Shown: piece after piece, positions 34,977 through 47,900 of the stretch
How positions within the stretch are numbered: the stretch's first letter is position 1
Layout of the letters: each line of letters begins with the position of its first letter
NCBI GenBank assembly: GCA_020064725.1
Contig: JAGTWJ010000019.1
Coordinates: forward strand, 1,240,001 to 1,304,000
Reading direction: 5' to 3'
DNA: 64,000 nt
Source of the DNA: Drechslerella dactyloides
Taxonomy: Eukaryota > Ascomycota > Orbiliomycetes > Orbiliales > Orbiliaceae
Position numbers and translations under genes: made by a program
The notes under the pieces: model-generated
The model's input: the letters and a program-made list of their open reading frames with translations, nothing else
Databases searched by the model: none
What the model was told of the DNA's origin: nothing

Positions 34977-37900
34977 GCTGAAATAGGAGGGGGGAAGACT
35001 CCCAAGAATGCCCGAACGGCCAGTGCTAAGCGTGGGGCACTTGGTGGAAAAAAGATTGCCGGTTCAGGGCTACTCCGTCAAAGGAGGGTAGAACGAATGG
35101 ATTCGCCTCCCTAGGATGACGTTTCTACCCTTTACACCTGTCCTGCGTCGAAGAGTATTGTGAAAATGCGAGGACAACGAATGAAAGTGGATTAGGAGGA
35201 AGCCTTCGAGTGGGTCCTTATGCAGTACGGTCGATGGCCAGCGGATAGAAGGGTGTGCCACGACAGATGTACAGCTGGATGATTTGTCGAATCGAGTGTC
35301 GACGGACGCTAAGCGTGGCTGCTGATTGGATTCTCGTCACGGGATGTCGTCTGTTTTGGGGGTATAAGAGTTCTCGACTCGCCGTATCGAAGGTGTTTGA
35401 AGCGAGGAATGGATGGTTAAACCAGGAGTTGAGCAATGCTGTATGTTGCAGAGACTCCGGGCGGTCGTCGCTAAGGACCAGGGTGAACCGATAAAGTTGC
35501 AGCGAAAATGACCGGGGAATGCAGGTTACGGCAGGAGAATAGCGTTGTCGAGAGCGATGATGCTGGGAAATTTCGAGATGCTGTCTGGGTGAACGTGAGC
35601 AGACGGGCGAGTGAGGAACGAAGTAAAAAGACGTCTTCTCAGAAGCGTGGTGGGCGTGGTGGTGCACAAGATAACAAAGTAAAATAACAATATTTTGATG
35701 GGAAATGACGATGCCGAAGAAAGGAAGTTGCGATGAGGCGGCGACTGCGACCGAAATGGGATTCAGCAGTCGGATAATATAACGAAGAGAAAATCTCGGT
35801 CGCAGTCGATGCGAGTTTCTTGTGAGTGTAACGAGCGTAATTATCTATCCACGATAGAGGAAGAGGAAGCCAACGGGTGGGCACAAAAAGGAGACGCCAG
35901 CACGCAAGTCCGGCCTACCGATAACGGTCAGGCCACGGCGATGGAGATGCAGATGCAGATGTAGATGGAGCAGATGCAGGCGGTCAGGGAGAAGGTGGAG
36001 CGGATCCGAAATGGGTGGAGATGGACGGCGCGGGCGGTCTGGTTTGGTTGGACGGATATTCGGACGGGGCTCGGTCGACGGGACACAGCTGGTAACAGCA
36101 GTCAGACTGAAACTGGGACGCGAAGTGCAACCGCGAATGCAACTTCGACTTCAACTGCAACTGCAGCTGGGGCTGATTGATTGATTGAATGGGGATGGCG
36201 AGGCCGCGGCCGCTGGGCTAGGTTGGATCTCGAGGATCGCCAGGTCTGGTCGAGGCGGATAATCAAAGGCGACTCCGTTGAACTTCGGCCGGGGCAAACC
36301 AAAACAGCACTATACTAACCACCACGGGCTGCAGGGTCGCAGGACAGCGAAGGAAAAGAAGGGAAAGAGAAGGACGACGGAAGGAAAAGAAAGAAAAAAG
36401 CCGGGTCTGTGAGAGAACCTGTAAGGGAAGGGGAAAGGCAAGAGAAGGGAGAATAGAATAAAAAAAAAAAAAAGATTGACTGAAGCAGCAGTGCAGCGCG
36501 GTATGCACAAAGTGAGGGAGCGTGAGCGGCGAGAGCGCAGTGGAAAAAAAAAAAAAAGAGGCGGCCGTTGAGACGGTCCAAAGGGGAAAGACCAATTTTA
36601 AGATGCTTCACCACAATTATATTCTCTGTATGATATTATATTAACACGCCGTATTAATATAATATCACGACTGAGAGGAAACGCGAAAGAAGGGAGAGGG
36701 AGCCTGGATGACTGACTGGCCGCTGCTTGAACCCAGATCGAAATGCGAGAGCGGGCACGACAGGACACGCGATGAAGGGATGGATGGATGGCTGGATGAT
36801 GGATGTCGGTCCACTGGGCCTGGAAATGACCAATTCAACTAGGCTCGCGGATTCCGATACGCTGGCTGGCTCGCTTGGGCCAGATGAGACGAGATGAGAG
36901 AGAGCTAGCTAGCCAGAGGAGCCTCGGACGACCGAGCACCCAGACGAGATGGCTGACTGGCCAGAGAGCGGCTCCGATATTGCAACTGGCCGGGCGAGAG
37001 TCAGGAATCCGATCCGGATGGCAGCCGCCTCGGGCAGACGGTGCGGTGGAGAGCGAGGCTGCAGAAGGTTTGGTCTGTATCTGGCGACGAGTTAAGTTCC
37101 GAAGGCCTGACAATGATTATTCCCCTTTGAGACCGCTGGATCCGGGGACGATAGAAAAAAATTATATATGGCGGGGACCGGCTCACCCACGGTAACGCTC
37201 CGACAGACGAGCGCGAGGCCAGGCTGGGAGAATGGAGAACGCTAGACAGGCCGAGGAAGAGATGACGGTGATGAGGACGGACGACCAAAAAAAAACGTTG
37301 CAACCGATGATGTTCGACGCTCCGACGAGGAGGATTGTTCGAATCCAGAGATGCTCTTTTGAATGGCGGGCTCGAGGCACGAAGAAGGGGCTTTAGTCCT
37401 CTTCGGGGACGCGGGATCTCTGCTGCATGCACCTGCTGGTGCCCTGGCTGCACCCTGCACTCTTCGATGCACCTCAGCTGCGATGCCGGTGGGGTCGATG
37501 GTGGTCGAGGTGGAGGTGGAGATGGCGAGGGAGCGAATCGCAGCGCGTCGATGGCCGCCCGCAGCTTCCTTCTATGCCACCACCCACCACCACAACCACC
37601 ATCCATCCATGGCCCATCCTTCCACCACCCATCATCCATCATCCCTGAGCCGGGGAGTGCCTTCAAGCGACCGACGCATCGCATCGCATCCGCCGGGCTC
37701 GCTCCAGCTGGCTAGGCCCGAGACATGCGACGGGCGTTTACATACATGTGCTCTTCAATGCGCGGAACTCGAATGGAGTGTCCGTAGACGCTTCTATCGA
37801 CGTGTCACGAGAATTCCGCCCAGCCTCAGCCAACCCTCTCGCGGCTCCTTCCCCCAGCCCAGCGACGGACATATCGCCAGAGCGGAAATGCCATTTCAAC

Positions 37901-40766
37901 AATTCCGCGATCCAAAACAGCCGGAGGATAAGTTAACTTGCCTTATTAACAAGCCATCCGATCGACCAATCAGACGCCCACATCCTTAGCAGAACCGTCC
38001 CGCCGGATCCCAAAGGACACAGACATTTTTCCCATCCATCGCAAGCGAGGGGCTCTTCTTCTTTCGAGAGTGAGAATGGAAAAAAGGGGGCCGCGGTCAG
38101 CGGGCTGTCCTCACTAACGGCACACCGACTAATGATATCCCTCCGCCACCAGTCGCAGCCGCTCTCCCCCCCTCTCTAGGCCCTCCAGGCTTCTGCATCA
38201 ATGCGACATTATTATTGCCCGGGGCAGCTTAGTTTCGTCCAGATTAGCCAATCTTGCAGACTCGACCGTTGGTCAGATAACAGGATTTCACTAGCGGAAA
38301 GTCACGGCCTCGGTGACCATGACATGTGGTCCTGTTTAGTGCCACCGAGCTGTTTAACGTTAAACGCGTCTCAGACACCCGAAGCCGCAAGCCTGTTCGA
38401 GATCAAGCTTAGTCGGTCCGGTCGCTGACCTTGGCCGGGTCTCGGGGCATGTTAACCTGTTAATCCAGCGCCCTCGAATCCCCAAGCGCTCTTGGGATGC
38501 GCTCTTGGGATGTCATCCCTGGCCCAGATCGATCGGTCTCTCAACGCAGCCGAGCACTGGCCTCTTGAAGCGAGCGGGCTTTTCTACTCGAGCGGTGGGC
38601 CAATAGCATCCACACTATGCCTGCAGAGACGTTGACGACTTTCCTCCCTCGGCATCCCGCTGACCTGTCCACCGCGTGGATTGCGGAATATAACTGTATA
38701 TTTAGTTCCGCTACCACGGCCATGGCAGAACCCGGAGCTCCAGCTGAAGTTTTCACCGCATCCTTTGTTCCCTTCAAGCATGTATTGAAACGAAACTTTA
38801 ACTGAGCTCCCAGGATCATCCTCCATCGTGAAAGACCCTGTTCCCATGCCTCATCCTCCTCATCTCCCGCATATGACGGCTGAACCAACATCCTACTCGA
38901 TACCACCACTCACTCGCTCAAGAGCAGCTGCACAGCTGTATGCCCGGGCAACCACTTACCCTTCAACGAGACCCCTCCCCCAGCCTCCCTTCTGGGCAGC
39001 CCCCCTCGGCTCATGCATGTCTCTGCACACCGCTAGTTAGCCTCGAGCCGGCCCTTGCTTGCCAGGACTCCACGGGTAGTGTCGCACCTATCATCTTGCG
39101 CGCATCGCTTTTCACACATCTCACACGTCTCCCCAGCCGCAGGCTCCAGCTTCAGAAACATCTCGGCAGCCACGTCACCGACTCCTCTGCAGGAGGACAT
39201 GACGAATTGCGCCTCCTTCGGGCAGCTGGCTCTTTCCGCCCAGAGTATTGAGTGAATATACGCATATTCGTAAAGGGAAGGGCGAAACGAGACGTGAGTA
39301 GTACTCGGACAGGCATACTATGACATGAGCTCAGCAGGCTTTGCCTATCGCTCAATTGTGTTACATGGTACGTGATCCGATTCACGTGATATGGCGATGC
39401 ACGTGAATACATATCGAGATACGTCTTTGATATCTCTTACTTGAATTCAAAGTCGCTTCATCACGTGGTGAGGGCTGCTCGCAGTGCACACGGGCCATAT
39501 GGTGACATGAAATCGTATCAGATAATTAAACACAGATCTGATATATGTATATGTGATTCCATTTTATAGGCGAGCGGCGGGCACTCATCCTGACAGAGTG
39601 GGTCCGTGTGCCCATTGGCATTAGTAGGCGTTAGTATACATGCCTCCGAGGGTTGATGTCGTCCGATACGCCCATGTCGGGTTTACCAAGTCAAGATACC
39701 GACATGCCGTTGCATTGGCACACGTCTCTGGCTTGAAGGAAGCCATGCGAGCTGCAAAGATGTTTGGTGGCTATTCTAAAAATTGATACGGACATATATG
39801 CATCAAGACCGGATTAGGCAGAGCATTAAATTATATCGTATTCGGGTAGGAAAGCTATCGATTAGCTATAGCTGGGCATGCGTGGATTGTGGATGTGGGG
39901 TTGCAGGCTGCATTCTAGAGTTCTAGTCGCAAGTGCCTCTAAATGCGGAAATTGTGGTAGTCATGCTTGTTTTGAGACGTTTGGAGCACAAGCATAGCCA
40001 AAGCTCCCTACAGTCGCCTCTACACCATAACTCATGGTTGCTTTACAATCTGTTATCCAAAGAAACTCTATAATATCCAATCACCACTGTCAACTGTAAA
40101 CTCGCGGACCTAATTTTACATTCAATGCAGACAAAGAGTCATCTCTCTCTCCCTGGAGTTTGATGTCTGCCACAGACCAAAGACCAATGGAGCCACCATG
40201 CTAGTTGTCATACCTTACGCTGAATTGTTTGCATCGAAACTGCTCAGAAGAAAAATATCTTATGTGACAGCAGCATGTTTAAAATGCCGAGTGGCCACAT
40301 ACCCTGCATGCCGTGGCAACAGCGCGACCGATTCATACGGGCATACTACACCAGTGATATTAGCTCACACATCTGCATATTACCGAAGCGCGACGTGAAT
40401 TGAATTTACATGTGATGGCTAATCGGCCTATCGTATAATTGCCTAGACGCCTTCCGGGCGCCCGAGCATTACTTCGTCACTCTCGAGGCCAGACTCGCAT
40501 GTCCGTTGCCGACACCCGTGCACATGCACAGTCTAACATGAAGATGTGGCCCGGTTCTTCCAATCGGATACTGATTACCATCAATCACGACCATTCACGT
40601 TCTCGTCGACGCTATATTGTCACCGCGCGAAAGTAACAGTCAACCTCTTAACTTCGCTGGTGGCTGTCGTTCTCGCGGAGACGACCTTGATACGTGTACG
40701 TGCATTCAGCCTGGATACCCAGCATGCTCGCCGGAACATGTAATATAGCTGTTCAAGGTACCGGCG
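34977..40766. other. 5.8 kb gene-poor stretch
   Basis: The first part is probably the promoter/leader of the TeaR-like gene. Contains GATGCA hexanucleotide repeats (about 35941-35976), poly-A runs at about 36460-36475 and 36541-36557, a perfect inverted repeat at 36631-36667, GGATG repeats near 36780-36805, and CCACCA/CATCC simple sequence at about 37570-37640. Open frames of about 200 codons near 37.0-38.0 kb are composition artefacts overlapping on both strands. No gene seen. Confidence 0.5.
36631..36667. repeat. Perfect 14-bp inverted repeat (hairpin)
   Basis: Arms TGATATTATATTAA (36631-36644) and TTAATATAATATCA (36654-36667) are exact reverse complements separated by a 9-base loop (CACGCCGTA). 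The arms are almost pure AT while the surroundings are GC-mixed. No T-run follows, and it lies in gene-free DNA, so a transcription terminator is unlikely. It could extrude as a cruciform or be a remnant of a small inverted-repeat element. Confidence 0.8.
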
Positions 40767-41945
40767 ATGACGAGGCCTCCTGGGAATACCACCTGCCCGC
40801 ATCCTTATTTCGAGACATCTGCCGTGGCTGTACAGATCCACGTCGGCTGTTGCATTTTGGCAACGGCCGCGTTGGCTCTTACGGCCAGCTCAACGGCGTA
40901 TTTGTCAATTTTCTCCAGACCGTCAAACAACCGCCAGCTCGATCGATTAGCCGCAATCGACGACGTGCATCCACGAATCCAATCACCGAAGCCGCCGATA
41001 GCAGTCACCCCAGTCCCACCGACCAAGCTGGCGTCCACCAACGGTCTCCGGGAGACCCTTCTCCCGACCCGCCTCGCCGCGCTCCTCCAATCCCGCCTCG
41101 CCACCTTGTCCGAACACCTCAGCGCTGAGCTTTCACACCTCCAGTCGCATCTCCCTCCCTCGCTCCGTCCCGCCGACGACAGCCAGCTACCCATCATCGT
41201 CCTCACGACTCTCCTCCTCGCTTTCGCACTCGCCCCGCTACCTTTCCTCGCCGCCCCGATGCGTCGATTCTTCAGATCCGTCTTTGACGGCAGCGACGAC
41301 GACCCCGCGGCCGTCAACGATGTCATCTACGTGCAGCATGCTAGGGACACGCTCACAACGACGTTTCCGAAAGGCGGGATCGCAGCATCGACCACCACCG
41401 TCGCAGATTTGCGGGCCGCCGCCCAAGACGCGCTCGGCCTCTCCCGCAACCACAGCATCAAGCTTGTCTTCGCCGGCAGCAGCCTAACCGACGATGCCGC
41501 GCCGCTCGCACGATACGGTGTCAAACACGGCGCGAAGGTCCTCTGCATGGCATCGAAATCCACTTTGCCACCACCGACGACAACCACCGCGTCCTCCTCG
41601 CGAACTGGCACACCGGGACGGCCGACACCGTCCGCGTCACCGGCACCGGAGCAAGTGAAGAAGAAGATCATCCCTCCGATCGAGCGGATTGCGCTGGTCA
41701 AGCGCCACGTCGGCGAGACGTTGATGCCGCTCGTCGATGCCTTCGAGGCGTCGCCGCCAGCGGACGCCGGTAAGCGGAAAGAGGAACACCATCGCCTGAG
41801 CGAGACGGTGCTCGGCGAGATGTTGAAGCTGGACTCTGTCGACGTCGACGGGCCGGATGGCGCAGAAGTCCGCAAGCGGCGGAAGGAAACCGTGAAGGAG
41901 CTGCACGCGATCCTGGAGCGACTGGACAAGGTGGATAAGATGTGA
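40767..41945 (+). CDS. Ubiquitin-like/BAG-domain Hsp70 cochaperone, membrane-anchored
   Basis: Single open frame of 392 residues. A hydrophobic segment near the N-terminus (about residues 23-48) and a stronger one (LPIIVLTTLLLAFALAPLPFLA, about 142-163) suggest membrane attachment. A ubiquitin-like fold follows (about 185-265: VADLRAAAQDALGL, IKLVFAGSSLTDDAAPLARYGVKHGAKVLCM). A Pro/Ser/Thr linker leads to a C-terminal BAG domain (about 295-390: PPIERIALVKRHVGETLMPLVDAF ... RKRRKETVKELHAILERLDKVD). BAG domains stimulate ADP release from Hsp70, and the UBL can link to the proteasome. The membrane-UBL-BAG order resembles S. pombe Bag102, which recruits Hsp70 to the ER or nuclear envelope. The start is the first ATG of the frame and could be too far upstream. 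Confidence 0.82.
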   Translation: MTRPPGNTTCPHPYFETSAVAVQIHVGCCILATAALALTASSTAYLSIFSRPSNNRQLDRLAAIDDVHPRIQSPKPPIAVTPVPPTKLASTNGLRETLLPTRLAALLQSRLATLSEHLSAELSHLQSHLPPSLRPADDSQLPIIVLTTLLLAFALAPLPFLAAPMRRFFRSVFDGSDDDPAAVNDVIYVQHARDTLTTTFPKGGIAASTTTVADLRAAAQDALGLSRNHSIKLVFAGSSLTDDAAPLARYGVKHGAKVLCMASKSTLPPPTTTTASSSRTGTPGRPTPSASPAPEQVKKKIIPPIERIALVKRHVGETLMPLVDAFEASPPADAGKRKEEHHRLSETVLGEMLKLDSVDVDGPDGAEVRKRRKETVKELHAILERLDKVDKM

Positions 41946-44900
41946 TGTAATGTGAGGGGTGTGGTGTTCGCGATGTTGGTTTCTTTCATTCATTCTTTCT
42001 TTGTTTCTTTATATCTACCTCGCAGTCGAATCTGAGTGGGGTGTACATTACATTACTCGTGCATGCTGTTCTTTGTCCGGTGGGTTTGATCATTTTCGAG
42101 CGCGGTTGGGTCACGGATTCGGTTGCAACTGGTGGATCTGCAGGATAGACGTGTAATACAATCATGACAATGCATACGTACAGACGGGCATGTGGGATAG
42201 ACTGCATAGCGGGTATATATATGCTTCTGCGATCGATCACTATATTATAATACTATGTTTGATGTATTCTCAAAGGTCGTGTAGCACTACTTCATGTCTC
42301 TCGTGATAAAATTGCTCTGAGGCTACTATCATTATGGACCTCCGATGATTGAGATCCATGTAGTCTCGGAGGGTCAGCGTCCCCGAGACTAAGATCCATG
42401 AGCTAGCCGGCATGAAGGGTTCCAAACCTGTCCTAGCATTATCTGGGTAGACCCCCACGATTGCTAGAGTGTATCTAGATCGACATCATTCACATATTAT
42501 CACCTCATGCAACCATGATCCGAAGCCTGTACCTTACTATAGTCTGTCCGAGTGGTGGCGCACCTCTACTGGCACCGGCCGTCGCCCCAGTGTATAGCTA
42601 AATAGACGCGCACACCTGGACAATGCATTGTACGACTAAATATCACGAGACAATCAGTTCGTCGCGGCACGTCGATTAGTTATACCACTCTTGCACATAC
42701 TACATTCCTACCCTGGCGGTATCGTAAACTACCTAGATGCTTGTAGCTTAGAGGCCAGGGCAAACGCCTGTCACTTCAAAAGGCGGCTCTAGCACTTCCG
42801 CATGCGCAGGTGCCCTAGTATACATTCCAGGTCCGTAGATAGCATATGCGCATGCAAGGTACCCGTATGTACGCGAGGACTCGAGGGATGCGTATACCCA
42901 TAAGGCGGCGCTGCAGGCACAGTCGACTTCCGGAATTCCGGTCTTATTGAATTCATTCACGGCAAGAGCGTAGAGGCGGAAGTGCAGCTTGCAGTGCAGT
43001 GGTACCATGGTGGCACGTGGGAAATTACTCCAGACGGAAAAAGGAAGTGAGTAGTCCGAGTACGCGTACGTACGAGGTGCACGCGAGATATAATGTTACA
43101 TCTACACCAATCGAGCAGGCAGTCGGTTCGTGAGGTCGCAGCCCTACCTTTGAGCGCCGGGTTTCCTGCCCTGGGTTGGCTATGGAGGAGCCCGGCTTCA
43201 AAATTCGCGAGATATCTGGTGCTTGAATTCCCGTGAGCCGAACCTTGGATGTCTAACTTGATTGTCGACTCGGACCGGCGTTGGCCTCGCCAGGTCGTCG
43301 ACTCGAGCAAGCTGCCGGGCTGCCGACCTCTTTCTCGATCGGTCTTGAGTTTTGAAACCATCCCTGACGAACTGCAACCCGTCCTCCTGGTTGTTTGATT
43401 AGTCGCATATAGGATCTCGGTGGTCGGTTTCTTTCGATTCGACAGCCTCAATGGGATGTTCTACGCTTTAATGAATGCAAGGACCGTCAACCTCCAATAA
43501 AACACCAACTTGTGCGTGATATTACTTCGCGTGTCACAAGATCTAGAAAAAAAAAATTATCGTGCGTGCATAGAAATTAATCCGAAACAAACACACACAC
43601 GATGCAGAAACGTATAATTATAAGAAACTCGCATAGAATATCGAAAATGGCATCCTTTGGCTGATCGAAGAATTACTTTCGAACAATTCGAAACGAAACC
43701 CGAGTGCGAACACAACCGAAGAGTCCTATCAATTGGCGAGATCGGTCCTAGAAGCAGCTCGCAGCTCCACCAATCACCGTCGCGAGAGAGCGACTGCGAA
43801 GATTTGCGGATCAATAAACGAAAGATGTGATCTCATTGCAATCTTCGCCTCACCAATCGAATCGTAATTAAGCCACGTGCGCACCAGCCTTAGCTTAATC
43901 TTTCCATGTCGAATTTTTTTGTCCCGTTCTGCGAGGAGAAATATAATGTCTGATTCGATCGGTAATTGAGTAATTTAAAACTCGGTCGGAGCTGCCGGAC
44001 AGCTCAGCTAGCTCGGATCAGCTTGAGCTCGATCAACTTCAGACAAGTAGGAATGCAAATGAACTTGCAGACCGGCTCTCGACTCCCGTGACCCCCACAG
44101 ATGCAGACTGATTATTCACGACCGTGCACGCGCACGGAGCTATAGCTTGCAAATTCCGGATTCGATACCGCTATCTTGGTGGTGGACCAATCAGTGGAGT
44201 GTGCTTCAGCCTTTCAGCTGGCGATCCGGAGTTTGGAAGTTAACGCATTGATCACTGTGACCATCACGCAGCAGCGTATGCACGTCGGTTGAACTTCTCA
44301 AAATGCAATGGTACCTTTGCGTCTGCTGGTATAAGTACTTGACGTTTTATTTTTAGATGTTGAGAGGAGTAGCTCTGCAGGAATGGGTATGCGAGCTTGC
44401 ATATTCGTATTATCGATCGGTGTCCTTCGAAGACCAATCGTCTTTGAGATATTACTTAATTGTGATTTGAGAGGCGACGTCAAATTAAACGATCGAGGGC
44501 CACGCGATCGAAATATGGATCGAGAAGTCGACATCTGACCGTTAAGTTTCTTTAATAGGGTGTTCTATAGATTGACTTAGATCACAGGTGCCCTTTTGTG
44601 ACGGAGATAATTTCAATATTTAGAGTCGCTACTGGGTCACGTATATCATAGATATCATGTAACAGACCTCGGGCTACTCACAGCGCACCGCGCCCCTTGC
44701 ATGCCGACTACGAGAGTATACTTTTACAAGCACTTCGGTACTTCAATATATTTCTCGGCAGTTGCTGAAACCTGTTGTAGTGTTTCCTGTACTAAAAAAA
44801 AAAAAAAATGAAAATAAAAATCTCCACCGAGGAAATTGAAGATGGTACAGGAAGTACACAATACTCCGTCTGCAAAATTGCAGGAAAGAGAGTTTTGTCC

Positions 44901-47900
44901 AACTCATTGGTGCATCGGGATGCGCAAGCAACGCGTACCTGCATGGAGCGTCACCGAGAGGTGGCCGTTTCACGGACGCTGATAGGCCCGGTAGCCACAG
45001 GAGATAGCGAGAGATTATAAGCATCCAGAGGTGTTGCGGGAGATAAAATTATAGAAGTACCGGTACATGTTTTCTGACAGACGTACAGCACAGTGCATAT
45101 TTACCGTGTCTGAACGCACAACCGCTGGGCCCGGCGGACGGACGGATGACCAGATGAAACGATCGATTCATGTCGCTGCCAGGGATGCTTTTGACAATTT
45201 TGTGATATTATATCGGTACGACTGCATGCAAACTTGTATCATATCGTATTTTGTGACGGTGAGCTGCTAGCATGCTTGGAAAGCCTGGGATGTGCCGTGC
45301 GAACTGATAGAGCTGTGCCCTTAATTACAATTACTCATTTGTCGGTATGTTTCTGCATTGTCAATGCTCGATTGATGTTGTGGACGGGCGTTGAAAGACG
45401 ACTGTCGGCCGTCGTGAATATTCTATGAGTGGTGTCTTGAGGATGGCGGAATGATGTGCTCTGGTGGTCTGATGGTAGCCATGGCGCCATGGCGGCGACA
45501 CGTTTTTACGGCCAAGTGACCTGCATGGCCAAGGGACGCCCTTCCCTCGAATCCCAGGCGCGGCGCCTTGGGTCCAACACCGCTATAGTCTACGCACCTA
45601 TATTCATATCGCTATATATGAAGTTTTGGATCGGCGTAGGGTTCGGGTTGGAAATCCCCCTTGAGTACATGCGTGCATGCAGGCAGTTAATCCGATACGC
45701 TACGAGGAAATATATCGAATCGAGATGCTGATTCAGGGCAGCCGTGCCGACGTGTCGACTGGATTGCCGTCAATGAGGTCAGGTCTCGAGTGCACGCGCC
45801 CAGGGCACGGTACGTGCTATACTCGGTACAGGTAGACAGCAGATCCAAGTGCATTGCATTGCATTGTAGACGCAGGATATTATAATACAAATGCTTAGTC
45901 GTATCATCACCGCGTCCTGTTCGTGACGTCTTGCGTCAACTCGAGCGACGACCAATGCAGTCGACAGCGAGGACATCGCGTGACGGTGTAACCACCGTTT
46001 GATTGCGCGAGAGCATCCCTTTCGTTCGAGATTCTAATTTTATTTACGAAATTGCGCGTCGGGTTTGTGACGGAGCGGGAAACCCGAGTCGACGACTCGC
46101 ATCGACGAGTGGATAATTAAGTAGTTGTTCTTTTATATTTAGATATCCTCGAGATATCCTGGGGAGCTGGAGCATGCAACTGACGTTCACGCGCATACAT
46201 GATGCCTGGGCGCTGGCAGCGTACGTTCCGGGGGTGTGCGTGTGGGCACCCTTCATTCCTGTTGGAGAGCCCTCGAAGCGGGGGGGAGGTATCAGAATCA
46301 TACCAATCAGCGATCGCGAGGATTGATTAATTATCCACGGTGCTAGCGTCGCGAGCTGTCCGTCTGATGCATGCGTCTCAGCATGCATGCGAGGAGGGCG
46401 CTCGCACAATTTGCCTGTAACCCGCAGTTATTTCCTCCAATTGCGACCGAGGCTCCAACTGCGATGGAACGATTGCAATTGCAATTGCGGGCCCCACGGG
46501 AAGGAAGCTCGAGGACGAGCGAGCCGGCTGGCTAGTCAGCGTCCGTTCGCTTGCTAAATTTGAAAATGATGGCGGGTTGCAATCAAAGGTCCTGTCTGCC
46601 TGCCTGCTTTTTCCCTTTCGTCTGGCCGGCTTGGCGGGGTTGACAGGGTCGGTATTCGGCGGTCGCAGGTGCCCGGGTGAGTGCATTCTCATACAGGTAT
46701 CAATTTGACCTGTCATGTCAGTTTTTCGTTTCTCCCTGAAGAGCTGCTGCCAGGGCGGACCTGTTCTTTGGGGATATGATGACTGTTTCCGCCTCTTATC
46801 GTCCACGCTAGTGCGGTGCCAATGGCGGTGCATTGGAGTCAGGAAGGCTGCGTGCCCGCCCGGCAGACTTCACCTGCTGTTTCGAACATCGCGGCCATCG
46901 CGGTGATCCGGGGAAGTCAATTGCAGCTGCCATGGTCGACTTTTAAAATTCGATTGTGTGCTCGCAAGAGATTTTCCCGTAATATTACAAGACGTAATGT
47001 CATAATTTGATCGGAGGGCCATGATCATGGACCCCCGTCAACTTTGCCTTCGCAGTTGCAGCCACAGGTTGGAGTGGGCGGGGATATTCCGACCCCTTGT
47101 CCGGATTTCACGCTCAGGTTGAACCTCGTTAATTAGGCCGATGCAACAAAGAAGGAGCCAGACACGCACCTGGCCGGGGGGGTCAAGCCAGAGGGGACAG
47201 GAATAATGCGGAAATGGGACGTGGGCCGTCGCCGTGTCCGTTGCTGTGATGTTCCATACGGTATGGTGGATGCGATATTGGCTGTACGATCTTTGGAAGA
47301 AACTTCCATAGAAAGCAAAAAAAAAAAAAAAACCAAGAGGCGGTTAGCTATTGTCTGGACGTACTGTAGCATGCAATAGCAAGCTGTCCGTATATGTCGG
47401 CACTCCATCGAGACAGAACAGACAGGCAGACAGACAGCAAGAGCAGCGATTAATTTGAAATTCCACTTGGTCGCGCGGCCTTGACATATTATTAGTATCA
47501 TCGCACATGGACGAAGGTGTGTCTGCATGTAGGTACCTGTACATGGACGTTTACGTCTGCCATGTATGTACGCGACCGGCAGGCGAGGAAACATGACAGT
47601 CCGTCAAATGGAGAGCTGTTTAAAACGCCTCCGCCTGCAGGCTGCACCACGCACGGCGTGCATGGCGAACGCGACGAGATTTCGAGGGAGCCGATACGTA
47701 GAGAGGGCAAGCTCGAGCGAAGATCCACCGCGGCGGACTAGAGGGGACGCATCCGTCATTCAGCCGCTGGGTGTAGGTAGAAGATGTCTCGCTATCCGTA
47801 TGTCGGCATCTGCATGTCTGTCTGCAGGCTGCACCATAATCGATGGGCGGACCAGAGACAGCCTGCCCGCCTGCCCGACTGGTCAGTTCGCCAGCAGATG

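Noticed and set aside
37001..37989. Overlapping frames of 208-227 residues on both strands.
   Set aside because: They run through CCACCA/CATCC simple sequence and show His/Pro/Ser bias with no domain.
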